Assembly: GCF_000217915.1 (NCBI RefSeq)
Contig: NZ_AFOZ01000031.1
Coordinates: 62,001 to 126,000, forward strand
Source of the DNA: Shewanella sp. HN-41
GTDB taxonomy: Bacteria > Pseudomonadota > Gammaproteobacteria > Enterobacterales > Shewanellaceae
Direction of reading: 5' to 3'
Length of the DNA stretch: 64,000 nucleotides
Part shown: positions 1 through 9,002 of the stretch, piece by piece
Position numbering within the stretch: position 1 is the stretch's first letter
Layout: every line of letters begins with the position of its first letter
The notes under the pieces: generated by a model
Told to the model about the DNA's origin: nothing
Database searches by the model: none
The model's input: the letters and a program-made list of their open reading frames with translations, nothing else
Position numbers and translations under genes: made by a program

Positions 1-74
1 ATCCGTTATCCGTTATCCGTTATCCGTTATCCGTTATCCGTTATCCGTTATCCGTTATCCGTTATCCGTTATCC
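1..74. repeat. Tandem heptamer array (ATCCGTT, about 10.6 copies)
   Basis: Ten perfect copies of the 7-bp unit ATCCGTT are followed by a partial ATCC, with no interruption. The array starts at the window edge, so its true length is unknown. It lies beyond the terminator of sohB, in AT-rich non-coding sequence. A 7-bp unit would shift frame with each copy, so it is not a coding repeat. Arrays of this kind change copy number by slippage; that is general knowledge, not shown here. Confidence 0.95.
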
Positions 75-169
75 AATAGTTGTATAAGATTTACCTTATT
101 TTTAACAGCCTTAACTTCAACTTAATGTTAAAAAAATGTATAAATTTATTGCATCGATATTTCTCATAA

Positions 170-197
170 AAAACGCCTGCAAATAGCAGGCGTTTTG
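170..197 (-). terminator. Rho-independent terminator of sohB
   Basis: A 9-bp perfect stem (AACGCCTGC / GCAGGCGTT) with an AAATA loop is flanked by A and T runs. It lies 38 bases past the sohB stop and reads as an intrinsic terminator on the minus strand. Confidence 0.85.
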
Positions 198-234
198 AGT
201 TCAGCATTAAACGGCATGGCCGTGACATTTGCCC

Positions 235-1263
235 TTACATCGGGCGATTCTTCTCAATGAGGCGATTAAAAATCGCATTGACAGATAGCGATACACCATG
301 GGCAATTTTATCGGTGAGCTTTTTCTTAACCTGATAATGCAGCTTATACACAGTGCGCTCACCCGCCAGCGACATGAGAACATCATCACTGGTTGATATC
401 GCATCAATAAGCCCTAAATCAATGGCCTGCTGACCGTACCAATGCTCGCCGGTAGCGACTTTAGCTAAATCTAATTCAGGGCGATACTTACCCACAAAAG
501 CCTTAAACAGCACATGGGTTTCTTCCAGTTCCTGTTGGAATTTCTGTCTGCCTTCATCGGTATTTTCACCAAATACCGTCAGAGTACGTTTAAAATCCCC
601 CGCAGTATGTTGCTCGTAGTCAATCTCATGCTTTTTCAGCAACCGGTTAAAATTAGGCAACTGGGCAACCACACCGATAGACCCCACAATAGCAAAGGGC
701 GCTGCATAAATCTTATTGGCCACACAGGCCATCATATAACCCCCACTGGCCGCCACTTTATCAACGCAGACGGTCAGAGGAATGTCGGCTTGGCGTAAAC
801 GGTCTAGCTGGCTGGAAGCTAACCCATAGCCATGAACCATACCGCCACCGCTCTCGACATTGACGATAACTTCATCGCCTTTTTCGGCGATGGCTAAAAT
901 GGCACTGATTTCCTCGCGCAGTGAAGCTACCTCGGCCGCATCTATACTGCCTTTGAAATCAACCACAAACACTTTACCCTTGTGAGTTTCATCGGCGGCT
1001 TTTTCCTTCGCCTTTTCTTCAGCCTTTAATTGTTTCTCGTAAGCCTTGAACTGTTTCTTTGACAGCAACTCTGCTTTCAAATCGTGTTTAAGCTCGGCTA
1101 ACTCTTCAGACAGGTTAGTGATCCTAAGTTCCCCCTTGTCTGACTTATGCTTTACAGTAGAAGCCAGCACCACAATAACCACGGCGATAATAGCGACCAC
1201 AATAGTGACGGCTTTCGCCAAAAACATTCCATACTCGTATAAAAATTCCAAAGCGATCTCCAT
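235..1263 (-). CDS. sohB: SohB inner-membrane peptidase (family S49)
   Basis: The 342-aa product resembles E. coli SohB, a membrane-anchored serine protease of the SppA/S49 family. A hydrophobic segment at about residues 13-35 anchors it, followed by a charged Lys/Glu-rich linker (about 37-95) that could form a coiled coil. The peptidase core begins near residue 98. The likely nucleophile is Ser173 in AASGGYMMA and the likely general-base Lys is Lys225 in AGDFKRT, the Ser/Lys dyad of the family. The start gives an N-terminus close to E. coli SohB (EYGMFLAKAVT). In E. coli sohB also lies next to yciK. The substrate is unknown. Confidence 0.95.
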   Translation of the reverse strand: MEIALEFLYEYGMFLAKAVTIVVAIIAVVIVVLASTVKHKSDKGELRITNLSEELAELKHDLKAELLSKKQFKAYEKQLKAEEKAKEKAADETHKGKVFVVDFKGSIDAAEVASLREEISAILAIAEKGDEVIVNVESGGGMVHGYGLASSQLDRLRQADIPLTVCVDKVAASGGYMMACVANKIYAAPFAIVGSIGVVAQLPNFNRLLKKHEIDYEQHTAGDFKRTLTVFGENTDEGRQKFQQELEETHVLFKAFVGKYRPELDLAKVATGEHWYGQQAIDLGLIDAISTSDDVLMSLAGERTVYKLHYQVKKKLTDKIAHGVSLSVNAIFNRLIEKNRPM

Positions 1264-1331
1264 TGGGACGCATATTTGCGTGTATCTTCACTGAATTTAT
1301 TGCGAGCTATTCTAACAGCCTAATGGCCCAT

Positions 1332-1358
1332 AAAAAAACCCAGCATTGGCTGGGTTTT
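1332..1358 (-). terminator. Terminator downstream of the lipase gene
   Basis: The stem AACCCAGC / GCTGGGTT with loop ATTG is flanked by A and T runs, 17 bases beyond the stop of the lipoprotein lipase gene. Confidence 0.75.
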
Positions 1359-1374
1359 CTGGATTAAATAGGAA

Positions 1375-3858
1375 TTAGTTAGGACAAGTTACAATGACAC
1401 CACTGTCTGAGACTAAAACCGTTGCATCCCCTTTGCCCGCAGATAGGGCATAAGTGGCCACTTGAGTCTGCATTTCAACGGTCGCCGCTGCAGCCATACC
1501 ATCGGTGGAGTCCTTCTCGCTTGGGTCAACAATAGAGCTGTGGTGTCCCTTCGAGAAACGCACGGCACCAGGACCTTTACTGGTACTGTCTACACAAGGT
1601 AAACCAATAGCAGAGATCAGCGGTTCAGTACCCGATAACGGGAAGTTATCCACGCGATTAGGTAACACTTGATCCGGTAAGTTACCGTTGCCATCCCCTG
1701 CCACTTCAATTAAATGAACGGGTAAACCCGTCGCTTTTAACATAGCCGCATGGTTCACGGGATCCGCCGAATCCACCGCCGTTTGCACCGCAAAGGCAAA
1801 GGTTGGAATAAACTGGGCGTAAACCGCTTGTACTAATGCCGCATATTCTGGGCTACCCGGCTCATAACCTGCGGTATTGGCTTTATCGACTAGGGCTTGG
1901 AAGGTTTCTGATGCGGTGATATTGCTAAATAGCACAGGGCCAAAGGTCGCAGAACCAGCAAAGGAGCCCGCTAAACCTCCTGTAGGTGCCACTAATGACG
2001 CAGCATTAATAGCATAGGCATTAGGCAAAGTTTCACCCGTCGCAGGATGTTTGAGGCCAGTACTGGCATAGGTCGCAAAGTCAGTTCCAACGATAGCACC
2101 TAAGCTCAGACCTTGAGCACTGATTTTAGTCACATCAAATACTTGCGGCTGACCAGCTTGTGCTAAGCCCTGTGCTAATCCAGTAAGAGCAAGACGCACC
2201 CCTAAATGGTCCATCGTCGCTTGACGGAAGTTATCTCGCACCGACAAAGTGCTCGAAATATTCACAAACACTAACGGATTACCATTTTTATAAGCATCAG
2301 GTTTACCTGGAGGAGCTGGGAACGATGGATCTGTCGCAGAGACTTCATAAATCCCATCGTTGTTAGCATCGAATGAGCGCGCTCCATGGAGTGGCATATC
2401 GATGGCAATTGTTGCAACGCCCATTGCCGCATAGGTACCCGCATAGGCCAGTGACATTTCTTTACCACCACCTAAGCCGTGCAGTGCGATTGTGGTTGGC
2501 CAACCTGATGTTGGCGGCGTGAAAGTCAAACCTTGCTGTTGATAGAAGGCGGCTAATTTAGCCGCATTAGGCATTGAAATCAGTACAGAAACCGTTTCAT
2601 AACCTTTGATTGCAGGGATAGGGTTAAACTTAGTTAAATGCTTGGTCTTATCGGCAGCAGTGCCATCATCTAACAACCAAGTTTTACCCGCCATCAACGC
2701 CGGATTCGCTAAAGCATCGGCGGGATTAGCAATCCCATTCGCCACGGCTTGCATCCCAAAGTTGGTTTGACTCAAAGTACCCGCTTGCAACGCTAATAAC
2801 ACAGAAACGGGGCTATCACCTTGTGCTTTCCAGTGGCCGTTGATCAAGGGCTGGCCCGTTGAAGATAAACAGCTCACAGATGAACAATCACCGTAAATCG
2901 GTAACTTAATTTTTGCGGTATAGACATCGGCTAAACTCGACACAACATAGGCTGCACCGTCAGCCTGTGTTAAACCCGCTGCATCTGCAACTGTATAACC
3001 TGCTGGCGTTGGCATTTGCGCAAAACTTGGCGCATAGGGCGCGCCCTGTGCCATCAGCAGTTTTGTGGTTTCATAGACGTTTGCAACCGATTGCGTGGTA
3101 AATAGCCCCGCATAACTAATGGTTGAAGTATCCACATTATGTGCGGCTGCGATCCCTTTTTCATAGCTGTTGACTAAGGTTTGCAACATTAATTGATCAG
3201 GGGTTTCTAAAGGTAAGGTATTGATATCCATCTTCAACAAACCATAGGTTGTTGAAGGTGCGATTCCGCGGCCTTCAGAGTCTTGAATAAGGTTAGTGGT
3301 GGCATAAATATAAGACTGCCCGGCCTTAAGAGGCTTGAGAGGCACTAGGACCACTTTATTACCAGAAGCCGTCGATACAAAGTCAACACCAAACTGTAAC
3401 TCGGCTCCCACTTTACAGGCTGAAACCGACGGTTTAGTTTTACACTCAGGATCGGAAGACAATGGCCCCCCCACAGTGGCCTCAAACATTCTCACCGCCC
3501 CCGGCTGTGCTACCGAGGCCGCCATTAAGGTCAGTTGTGTACCATCGTGGTTTTTCGCTAAATCAATATCAATAGAAATCGGTGATGTTGTCGACCAACC
3601 ATCTAATGCCCCAAGTGCGATTTGTGGATCGACATAGTTGCCTGAGCTTTCACCCGGAATAGATAATGTGCCATCGGTCGTACCACTGAAGAGTAAATCG
3701 TTTGGCAAAGGTACCTTGGAATTAGCAGGGTCGAACACCATATGGGATTCAGGGATGAGCGGCTCCGTCTTATCCTTGAGTTCGTTGTAACTGTCCTCGC
3801 CACATCCTGTGAGGCCCAGTGCTGATGCAATCGCAACACACAAAATGAGTCTTTTCAT
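1375..3858 (-). CDS. VolA/Pla-1/cef-type surface lipase lipoprotein
   Basis: This 827-aa protein starts with a lipoprotein signal peptide: lipobox LTGC at residues 16-19, Cys19 predicted lipidated, Gly20 at +2. The C-terminal half is an alpha/beta hydrolase with an HGLGGG oxyanion-type loop near residue 459 and a GLSLG nucleophile elbow with Ser585; the text around it (IDMPLHGAR) fits the VolA/Pla-1/cef extracellular lipase family. VolA of Vibrio cholerae is a surface lysophospholipase that releases fatty acids from host or environmental lipids; the same role here is inference. The large N-terminal part (about 30-400) is beta-rich and of unclear function. It stands alone between terminators and a divergent promoter region shared with yciK. 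Confidence 0.85.
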   Translation of the reverse strand: MKRLILCVAIASALGLTGCGEDSYNELKDKTEPLIPESHMVFDPANSKVPLPNDLLFSGTTDGTLSIPGESSGNYVDPQIALGALDGWSTTSPISIDIDLAKNHDGTQLTLMAASVAQPGAVRMFEATVGGPLSSDPECKTKPSVSACKVGAELQFGVDFVSTASGNKVVLVPLKPLKAGQSYIYATTNLIQDSEGRGIAPSTTYGLLKMDINTLPLETPDQLMLQTLVNSYEKGIAAAHNVDTSTISYAGLFTTQSVANVYETTKLLMAQGAPYAPSFAQMPTPAGYTVADAAGLTQADGAAYVVSSLADVYTAKIKLPIYGDCSSVSCLSSTGQPLINGHWKAQGDSPVSVLLALQAGTLSQTNFGMQAVANGIANPADALANPALMAGKTWLLDDGTAADKTKHLTKFNPIPAIKGYETVSVLISMPNAAKLAAFYQQQGLTFTPPTSGWPTTIALHGLGGGKEMSLAYAGTYAAMGVATIAIDMPLHGARSFDANNDGIYEVSATDPSFPAPPGKPDAYKNGNPLVFVNISSTLSVRDNFRQATMDHLGVRLALTGLAQGLAQAGQPQVFDVTKISAQGLSLGAIVGTDFATYASTGLKHPATGETLPNAYAINAASLVAPTGGLAGSFAGSATFGPVLFSNITASETFQALVDKANTAGYEPGSPEYAALVQAVYAQFIPTFAFAVQTAVDSADPVNHAAMLKATGLPVHLIEVAGDGNGNLPDQVLPNRVDNFPLSGTEPLISAIGLPCVDSTSKGPGAVRFSKGHHSSIVDPSEKDSTDGMAAAATVEMQTQVATYALSAGKGDATVLVSDSGVIVTCPN

Positions 3859-4118
3859 TTTTTTTCCCCAAATCTTGTTGTAATAATTTTGTTTTCCCCA
3901 AGAAATTAGTCACAATAGCGCGAACTCTATGACTAATAGGGCTTATGTTAGCCCTAACTCGTTTCAAGTTAACGTAAAAATATTGAGTTAGCCACAAGTT
4001 TGTCACAAACATTTTTGCTATTGATAACAAAGTTTCATTCGTTTGTTTGAAACATGCGTTTAGCAATTCGGCGACTCTAGAAGTGGCGGGCATTCTCGCC
4101 AAGGGGAAAAAGAGACTC

Positions 4119-4856
4119 ATGTTGGAATATCAAGCAGCGAAAGATTTACTTCAAGGTAAAACTATTCTGGTCACAGGCGCAGGCGCGGGCATAGGTCGCG
4201 CGGCCGCCATTGAGTTTGCAAAACATGGTGCCACTGTGATTTTACTCGGTAAAACCGTGAAAAAACTCGAAGCGGTTTACGATCTAATAGAACAGGCTGG
4301 TTATCCAATACCCGCCATTGTGCCCTTAGATCTCAAAGGTGCGACCGAACAAAATTACCGTGATATGGCTGAAACCATTAGCGAACAGTTTGGTCATTTG
4401 GATGGTTTACTGCATAACGCCAGTTTGCTCGGCGCCTTAGGCCCATTCGAACATATTGATATCCAGTCCCTCGAAGATGTGCTCAAAGTGAATGTGACGG
4501 CCCAAGTTATGCTGACTAAAGCCCTGCTACCCATCATGCGCCAAGCACCGAGTGCCTCGATTATTTTCACCTCAAGCGGTGTTGGCCGTCAGGGCCGCGC
4601 TTACTGGGGTCCCTACGCTTTCTCCAAATTTGCCACCGAAGGCATGATGCAAGTACTCGCCCACGAATGTGATGGCACATCAGTACGCGTTAACAGCATC
4701 AATCCTGGGGCGACCCGCACCGAAATGCGTGCAAAAGCCTATCCAGCTGAAAATCCGTTAGATTTGAAAACAGCGGAAGAAATTATGCCCACCTATTTAT
4801 ATTTAATGGGGCAGGACTCAAGCGCAGTCAACGGTCAGCAATTTAACGCTCAATAA
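4119..4856 (+). CDS. yciK: YciK family SDR oxidoreductase
   Basis: The 245-aa product is a classical short-chain dehydrogenase/reductase. TGAGAGIG at residues 19-26 is the Rossmann nucleotide-binding motif, and a YxxxK-type active site (YAFSK) follows a serine-rich TSSGVG stretch; NPGATRTEM is the usual SDR loop. I chose the ATG at 4119, preceded by AAGGGG, over an in-frame ATG at 4047, because it gives a length and N-terminus matching E. coli YciK. The physiological substrate of YciK is not known. The neighbourhood (rluB, sohB) matches the E. coli yciK region. Confidence 0.93.
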   Translation: MLEYQAAKDLLQGKTILVTGAGAGIGRAAAIEFAKHGATVILLGKTVKKLEAVYDLIEQAGYPIPAIVPLDLKGATEQNYRDMAETISEQFGHLDGLLHNASLLGALGPFEHIDIQSLEDVLKVNVTAQVMLTKALLPIMRQAPSASIIFTSSGVGRQGRAYWGPYAFSKFATEGMMQVLAHECDGTSVRVNSINPGATRTEMRAKAYPAENPLDLKTAEEIMPTYLYLMGQDSSAVNGQQFNAQ

Positions 4857-4874
4857 GTGAAAGAGCGATTAAAC

Positions 4875-4899
4875 AAAAGGAGCCCTTATGGCTCCTTTT
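4875..4899. terminator. Bidirectional terminator between convergent genes
   Basis: A 10-bp stem AAAAGGAGCC / GGCTCCTTTT with a 5-base loop lies between yciK (plus) and the convergent BNR-repeat gene (minus). A and T runs on both sides would let it serve both. Confidence 0.8.
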
Positions 4900-4903
4900 G
4901 CTT

Positions 4904-5863
4904 TTAGAACTCACCCGCAAGCTTAATTTGAGCAAAATAAATCATGGTTTTAGGCTTATCTTGTTCTTTGGGCCCCTCAGCATGAGATGCAATCGAAGAT
5001 TCATGGCTAGAATAGTAACTGACCCATAGGGTATCTCCCCAAAGCACCACGCCTGCATAACTCGTATCTCCTTGAGATGGCAGGGTTAACCATTCACGAA
5101 TAGCGCCTGTATCCCTATTTATCTCGACAAGCGCCGTGCGGATCTGCCCCTCATACAGGCGCACCACAGCCAATAGACGGGACTGATAGATAAACATCAC
5201 GGGTCCGCCGATACGTTTATCTAATGCTTGCCATTGCCATTGAGTAAAGGGCGGTGAGCTTTGGCCTAATAATCCCACAAACTCTGGGCCCCATACGGGA
5301 TCGCGTCTCAATAAACAAAAACCGCTATTTTCATGGAACACGAGAGAGCTTTCATTTACATACCCCTGATTATTAAAGATATTCACCCAAGTGTTGAATA
5401 CTGTTCCATCATCACTTTTATATAACCGTGTATCGCCATCGGGGCCTGCTCGATAACCAATCCCATAGAGTGAACCCTGATGTGCCGTTAAGCGCCATAA
5501 CCAGTAGCCTTTATCCGCTATCTCAAGTGGTTCAGACCAATTCACTCCATCTTTAGAGCGCCAAAGGTACGACTGTAAACCGGACTTATCGTGGTGAGCG
5601 CCGCCGCCCAATAACAGTAGTTTTCCTTGAAACTCGATCAGTTTACCATCGCGTAAATCGGCTTGAGTAGAGCGGAGCAATGCCACACTTTGCCAGGTAT
5701 CACCAGAATCGACGGAGCGAAGAATACGCAGGGCGCCATCGGGGGATATATGGGCCGAACCTTCACGGAAAACACAGAACAATGCGCCTTGGTATAGGAT
5801 CAAGTCGGTAAAAGCGTTGTGCTCCCCCAGTTCCCAAATTCGCTTAACTGAAATTAACTCCAT
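4904..5863 (-). CDS. BNR/Asp-box repeat protein, sialidase-like beta-propeller
   Basis: This 319-aa protein has no signal peptide or membrane segment. It contains Asp-box-like repeats typical of BNR/sialidase-fold beta-propellers: SVDSGDTW near residue 49, SKDGVNW near 103, SDDGTVF near 150. A FREG motif near residue 34 (VFREGSAH) resembles the first arginine motif of exo-sialidases, but I cannot see a full sialidase catalytic set, so no enzymatic function is assigned. It is probably a cytoplasmic glycosidase-like or binding protein. The start has an upstream AGGAGG-like site (GAAAGGAGGTGAGC). It lies convergent to yciK with rluB upstream, but its own promoter region separates it from rluB. 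Confidence 0.7.
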   Translation of the reverse strand: MELISVKRIWELGEHNAFTDLILYQGALFCVFREGSAHISPDGALRILRSVDSGDTWQSVALLRSTQADLRDGKLIEFQGKLLLLGGGAHHDKSGLQSYLWRSKDGVNWSEPLEIADKGYWLWRLTAHQGSLYGIGYRAGPDGDTRLYKSDDGTVFNTWVNIFNNQGYVNESSLVFHENSGFCLLRRDPVWGPEFVGLLGQSSPPFTQWQWQALDKRIGGPVMFIYQSRLLAVVRLYEGQIRTALVEINRDTGAIREWLTLPSQGDTSYAGVVLWGDTLWVSYYSSHESSIASHAEGPKEQDKPKTMIYFAQIKLAGEF

Positions 5864-5922
5864 TGCTCACCTCCTTTCGCCCAATTCCCTTGTTATAACA
5901 TAACCATCGGTCACAGAAAGCA

Positions 5923-5947
5923 AAAAAGGCCGCTAAGCGGCCTTTTT
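5923..5947 (-). terminator. Terminator of the scpA-scpB-rluB cluster
   Basis: The stem AAAAAGGCCGC / GCGGCCTTTTT with a TAA loop is a near-perfect intrinsic terminator 17 bases beyond the rluB stop. Confidence 0.9.
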
Positions 5948-5964
5948 CATTAGGATAAAACAAC

Positions 5965-6840
5965 TTAGCTACGCTGACGCGTTGGTTTGGCTTTTCCCGC
6001 CCCAGTGACTTTATGCTTACGCACGGCACGGCGAATTTTGGCGCTTTTGACCTGGGCACGGGCCACACTGTGTTTATCGGCAGCAAGCATAGTGCGGGTT
6101 TCGGGCTCAAGACCCGCCAACTGACGCAGGTAGTTGACTTGCTCTATTGGCAATTCAACCCAACCGCCGCGGGGTAAGGATTTTGGCAATTCGACCATAC
6201 CATAACGGATACGGATCAAACGGCTCACCTGCACTTCCTGGGATTCCCACAGACGGCGCACTTCGCGGTTACGACCTTCGCGTAAACACACATGCCACCA
6301 CTGGTTCATGCCTTCACCACCAGCGGCTTTGATGCTATCAAATTGTGCTGGGCCATCCTCTAACATCACACCGGTGCGTAGGCGCTGGACCGTCGCTTCA
6401 GGTACTTCACCGAAGGTACGTACAGCGTATTCGCGGTCAACCTCGTTAGATGGATGCATTAGGCGATTTGCTAGCTCACCATCGGAGGTAAACAACAATA
6501 AACCTGAGGTGTTGATATCTAAACGGCCGACGGCTACCCAGCGTGAATCTCGCACTTTAGGTAAGCGATCGAATACCGTTGGGCGGCCTTCAGGATCTTT
6601 ACGGCTACAAATCTCGCCTTCGGGTTTATGGTATGCCAGCACACGGCAAATCACATCATCGGCGGATTTAAGCGAAATCGCTCTACCATCGATACGCACT
6701 TTTGCGTCGGCTTCGATACGGTCACCAAGGTTAGCGATGACGCCATCAATACTAACTCGACCTGCAGCAATCCATGCCTCCATCTCACGACGGGAGCCAT
6801 GGCCTGCACGGGCCAAGACTTTCTGCAACTTTTCACTCAT
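5965..6840 (-). CDS. rluB: 23S rRNA pseudouridine(2605) synthase RluB
   Basis: The 291-aa protein starts with an S4 RNA-binding domain ([19 protein letters not shown]) and continues with a RsuA-family catalytic domain containing GRLDINTSG, whose Asp is the catalytic residue; the following [17 protein letters not shown] is typical of RluB/RsuA. The C-terminal tail is basic (about 255-291), as in E. coli RluB. RluB converts U2605 of 23S rRNA to pseudouridine. The gene overlaps scpB by 8 bases and is the last of a compact scpA-scpB-rluB unit ending at a strong terminator. Confidence 0.96.
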   Translation of the reverse strand: MSEKLQKVLARAGHGSRREMEAWIAAGRVSIDGVIANLGDRIEADAKVRIDGRAISLKSADDVICRVLAYHKPEGEICSRKDPEGRPTVFDRLPKVRDSRWVAVGRLDINTSGLLLFTSDGELANRLMHPSNEVDREYAVRTFGEVPEATVQRLRTGVMLEDGPAQFDSIKAAGGEGMNQWWHVCLREGRNREVRRLWESQEVQVSRLIRIRYGMVELPKSLPRGGWVELPIEQVNYLRQLAGLEPETRTMLAADKHSVARAQVKSAKIRRAVRKHKVTGAGKAKPTRQRS

Positions 6841-7432
6841 TAGTATTTTGCTCTTCTGACTGTTCTGGCGCTGATTTCAGTCCTGAAAAAACCGCCTGCA
6901 ATGACTCAGCATCCGTAAGCGCGGGAAGATCCGCTAAGGTGTCTAAGCCAAAATATGCTAAAAATTCTAAGGTAGTGGCATACAGTGCGGGTCGCCCCGG
7001 GACTTCTTTGTGGCCAACTACTTTAATCCAATGTCTATCCGACAAACTTTTGATGATATGGCTACTAATGGCCACACCGCGCACCTGTTCAATATCCCCG
7101 CGGGTCACTGGTTGACGATAGGCAATCACAGCCAAAGTTTCCAATGTCGCGCGCGAATATTTTGGCGCCTTTTCCTGCCACAGGGGCTGCAAAAAAGGAC
7201 TCAGAACGTCTAAGGTCTGGAAGCGATAACCTCCAGCGACTTTCACAAGTTGAACACCTCTTTCCTGATAATCCAGTTGCAGCTCGTCCAATGCGACTTT
7301 GATTTTGTCTCTGGAAACGGAGAAATCCACGAGAACCGTTTCCTTCAACATTTTCACCGACAAGGGTTTCCCCAATACAAACAGGCTCGCTTCAATCAGC
7401 TGTTTTAATTGAATTGGATTTATCTGCATCAA
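6833..7432 (-). CDS. scpB: Segregation and condensation protein ScpB
   Basis: The 199-aa product is a typical ScpB: a two-winged-helix kleisin-interacting subunit ([18 protein letters not shown]... and [16 protein letters not shown]). ScpB works with ScpA and an SMC-type ATPase in chromosome organisation. It directly follows scpA, with its start immediately after the scpA stop, and its end overlaps rluB, so the three are almost certainly one transcript with coupled translation. The acidic C-terminus (QSEEQNTNE) is variable in the family. Confidence 0.95.
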   Translation of the reverse strand: MMQINPIQLKQLIEASLFVLGKPLSVKMLKETVLVDFSVSRDKIKVALDELQLDYQERGVQLVKVAGGYRFQTLDVLSPFLQPLWQEKAPKYSRATLETLAVIAYRQPVTRGDIEQVRGVAISSHIIKSLSDRHWIKVVGHKEVPGRPALYATTLEFLAYFGLDTLADLPALTDAESLQAVFSGLKSAPEQSEEQNTNE

Positions 7433-8221
7433 TTAATAGGCCTTTACGTAAATAATTGAAAACGGTTCTGTTTGGTACAATTCGACCAATAACTCTTTGA
7501 CTAATTCCATCAAAGCGAGGAAGGTCACCACCACACCTGCGCGGCCTTCTTCAAAGGTAAATAGGCGTTCAAATGCCGTAAAATCTTCTGAGTTCAACAT
7601 GGCTAAAATCTGGCTCATGCGCTCGCGGGTCGATAACTGTTCACGTTTAACGTGATGATCTTCATTGGCATCAATACGTTTGAGCACATCGCCAAAGGCG
7701 CGGGCAATCTCGAATAACGAGACTTCAGGCGGGATCATTAACGGCTTAATATCCGGTGCTGCCACCGCTTTGGCTTGAAATACATCCCGCTCGAGCCGCG
7801 GTAAATCATCGAGTTTTTGCGACGCTTCTTTAATCACTTCATAGGCTTTTAACTGACGGATCAGCTGCGCCCGAGGATCCTCCTCAACCTCATCTTCAGC
7901 CACCATACGTGGCAGCAGCAAACGGGATTTAATCTCGGCAAGGGTTGCCGCCATCACTAAATAATCGGCGGCAAGCTCGATACGCGCCTGAGTCAGCATC
8001 GCGATGTATTCTAAATACTGTGCGGTGATTTGCTGAATGGGTAAATCGACAACGTCTAATTTTTGCTTACGGATCAAATATAAAAGTAAGTCTAAGGGCC
8101 CTTCAAAGGACTCAAGAAATACTTCCAATGCCTCGGGCGGGATAAATAAATCCTGCGGCATTTCGGTCATTGCCTGACCGCGAATAACGGCTAAGGGTAA
8201 ACTCTGTTGCGTGCCCAGCAT
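7433..8221 (-). CDS. scpA: Segregation and condensation protein ScpA
   Basis: ScpA is the kleisin that bridges SMC heads. The 262-aa product has the N-terminal FEGPLDLLLYLIRKQKLDVVDLPI signature (about residues 39-62, quoted in part: FEGPLDLLLYLIRKQ) and a C-terminal winged-helix region (VVTFLALMELVKEL). An in-frame ATG 17 codons in (MTEMPQDL, at 8170) is an alternative start, as the first residues are poorly conserved-looking. It heads the scpA-scpB-rluB unit; a 160-base non-coding stretch separates it from yciO. Confidence 0.95.
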   Translation of the reverse strand: MLGTQQSLPLAVIRGQAMTEMPQDLFIPPEALEVFLESFEGPLDLLLYLIRKQKLDVVDLPIQQITAQYLEYIAMLTQARIELAADYLVMAATLAEIKSRLLLPRMVAEDEVEEDPRAQLIRQLKAYEVIKEASQKLDDLPRLERDVFQAKAVAAPDIKPLMIPPEVSLFEIARAFGDVLKRIDANEDHHVKREQLSTRERMSQILAMLNSEDFTAFERLFTFEEGRAGVVVTFLALMELVKELLVELYQTEPFSIIYVKAY

Positions 8222-8381
8222 CCGCTATTTTCCCCGTGTCACACCCACAGATTGAACACAATCACTCTTGGCCTTACGCCAAACGCGCGATTATACCCGT
8301 AAATGAGCGGCGATAAAACTGCCAAATGGGCGCTTTATGCCGCTAAGTAAACCGATAACCCGTTTTCTCAGTCTGCCGTTA

Positions 8382-9002
8382 TCACAGGAAAGGGCTGATA
8401 TCCCCCGCCCCTTCACGCAAAATTTCGGCGCCGTCTTCGGACATATCGATCACTGTGGTCGGCTTTTCGCCTAAATAACCGCCATGGATAATCACATCCA
8501 CTTGATGCTCAAGGAGATCACGAATATGCTCGGGATCGGACTCGGCAAATTCAGAGTTTGGCATCACTAAGCTGGTCGACATCAGCGGCGCGTCTAAGGC
8601 TTCGAGCAACGCCAGAGCGATCACATTGTCGGGCACACGAATACCTATGGTCTTTTTCTTGTCATTTTGCAGACGACGGGGTACTTCTTTGGTCGCTTTA
8701 AAAATGAAAGTATAGGGCCCAGGTGTGCAACTTTTTAGAATGCGATAGGCCTGATTATCCACTTTGGCGTAGGTTGCAAGCTCGGATAAATCGCGGCACA
8801 TCAAGGAAAAATTATGATCGTTCTCAATTTGACGAATACGCGCCATCCGCGTCATCGCGTCTTTCTCACCAATCAAGCAACCTAAGGCATAGCCCGAATC
8901 GGTGGGATAAACAATCACCCCGCCGTTTTTCAATACGGCAACGGCCTGGCCGATAAGCCGCGTTTGCGGATTTACTTCATGTACATAAAAAAACTGACTC
9001 AT
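8382..9002 (-). CDS. yciO: YciO, Sua5/YrdC/YwlC family protein
   Basis: The 206-aa protein has the YrdC-type dsRNA/nucleotide-binding fold (GGVIVYPTDSGYALGC near residues 29-44, KTIGIRVPDN near 130). It is the YciO branch, related to but distinct from TsaC/Sua5, which make threonylcarbamoyl-AMP for tRNA t6A. The chosen ATG at 9002 gives the usual YciO length and overlaps the rnm stop by 4 bases (ATGA), so an upstream TTG/GTG-type start at 9038 is unlikely. The pair rnm-yciO is also adjacent in E. coli. The precise role of YciO is unsettled. Confidence 0.93.
   Translation of the reverse strand: MSQFFYVHEVNPQTRLIGQAVAVLKNGGVIVYPTDSGYALGCLIGEKDAMTRMARIRQIENDHNFSLMCRDLSELATYAKVDNQAYRILKSCTPGPYTFIFKATKEVPRRLQNDKKKTIGIRVPDNVIALALLEALDAPLMSTSLVMPNSEFAESDPEHIRDLLEHQVDVIIHGGYLGEKPTTVIDMSEDGAEILREGAGDISPFL

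Noticed and set aside
1..74. CRISPR array
   Set aside because: The 7-bp units are directly contiguous with no spacers.
3770..4120. 116-codon minus-strand frame spanning the lipase start and the yciK promoter
   Set aside because: It overlaps the lipoprotein signal peptide in another frame and has no family-like sequence.
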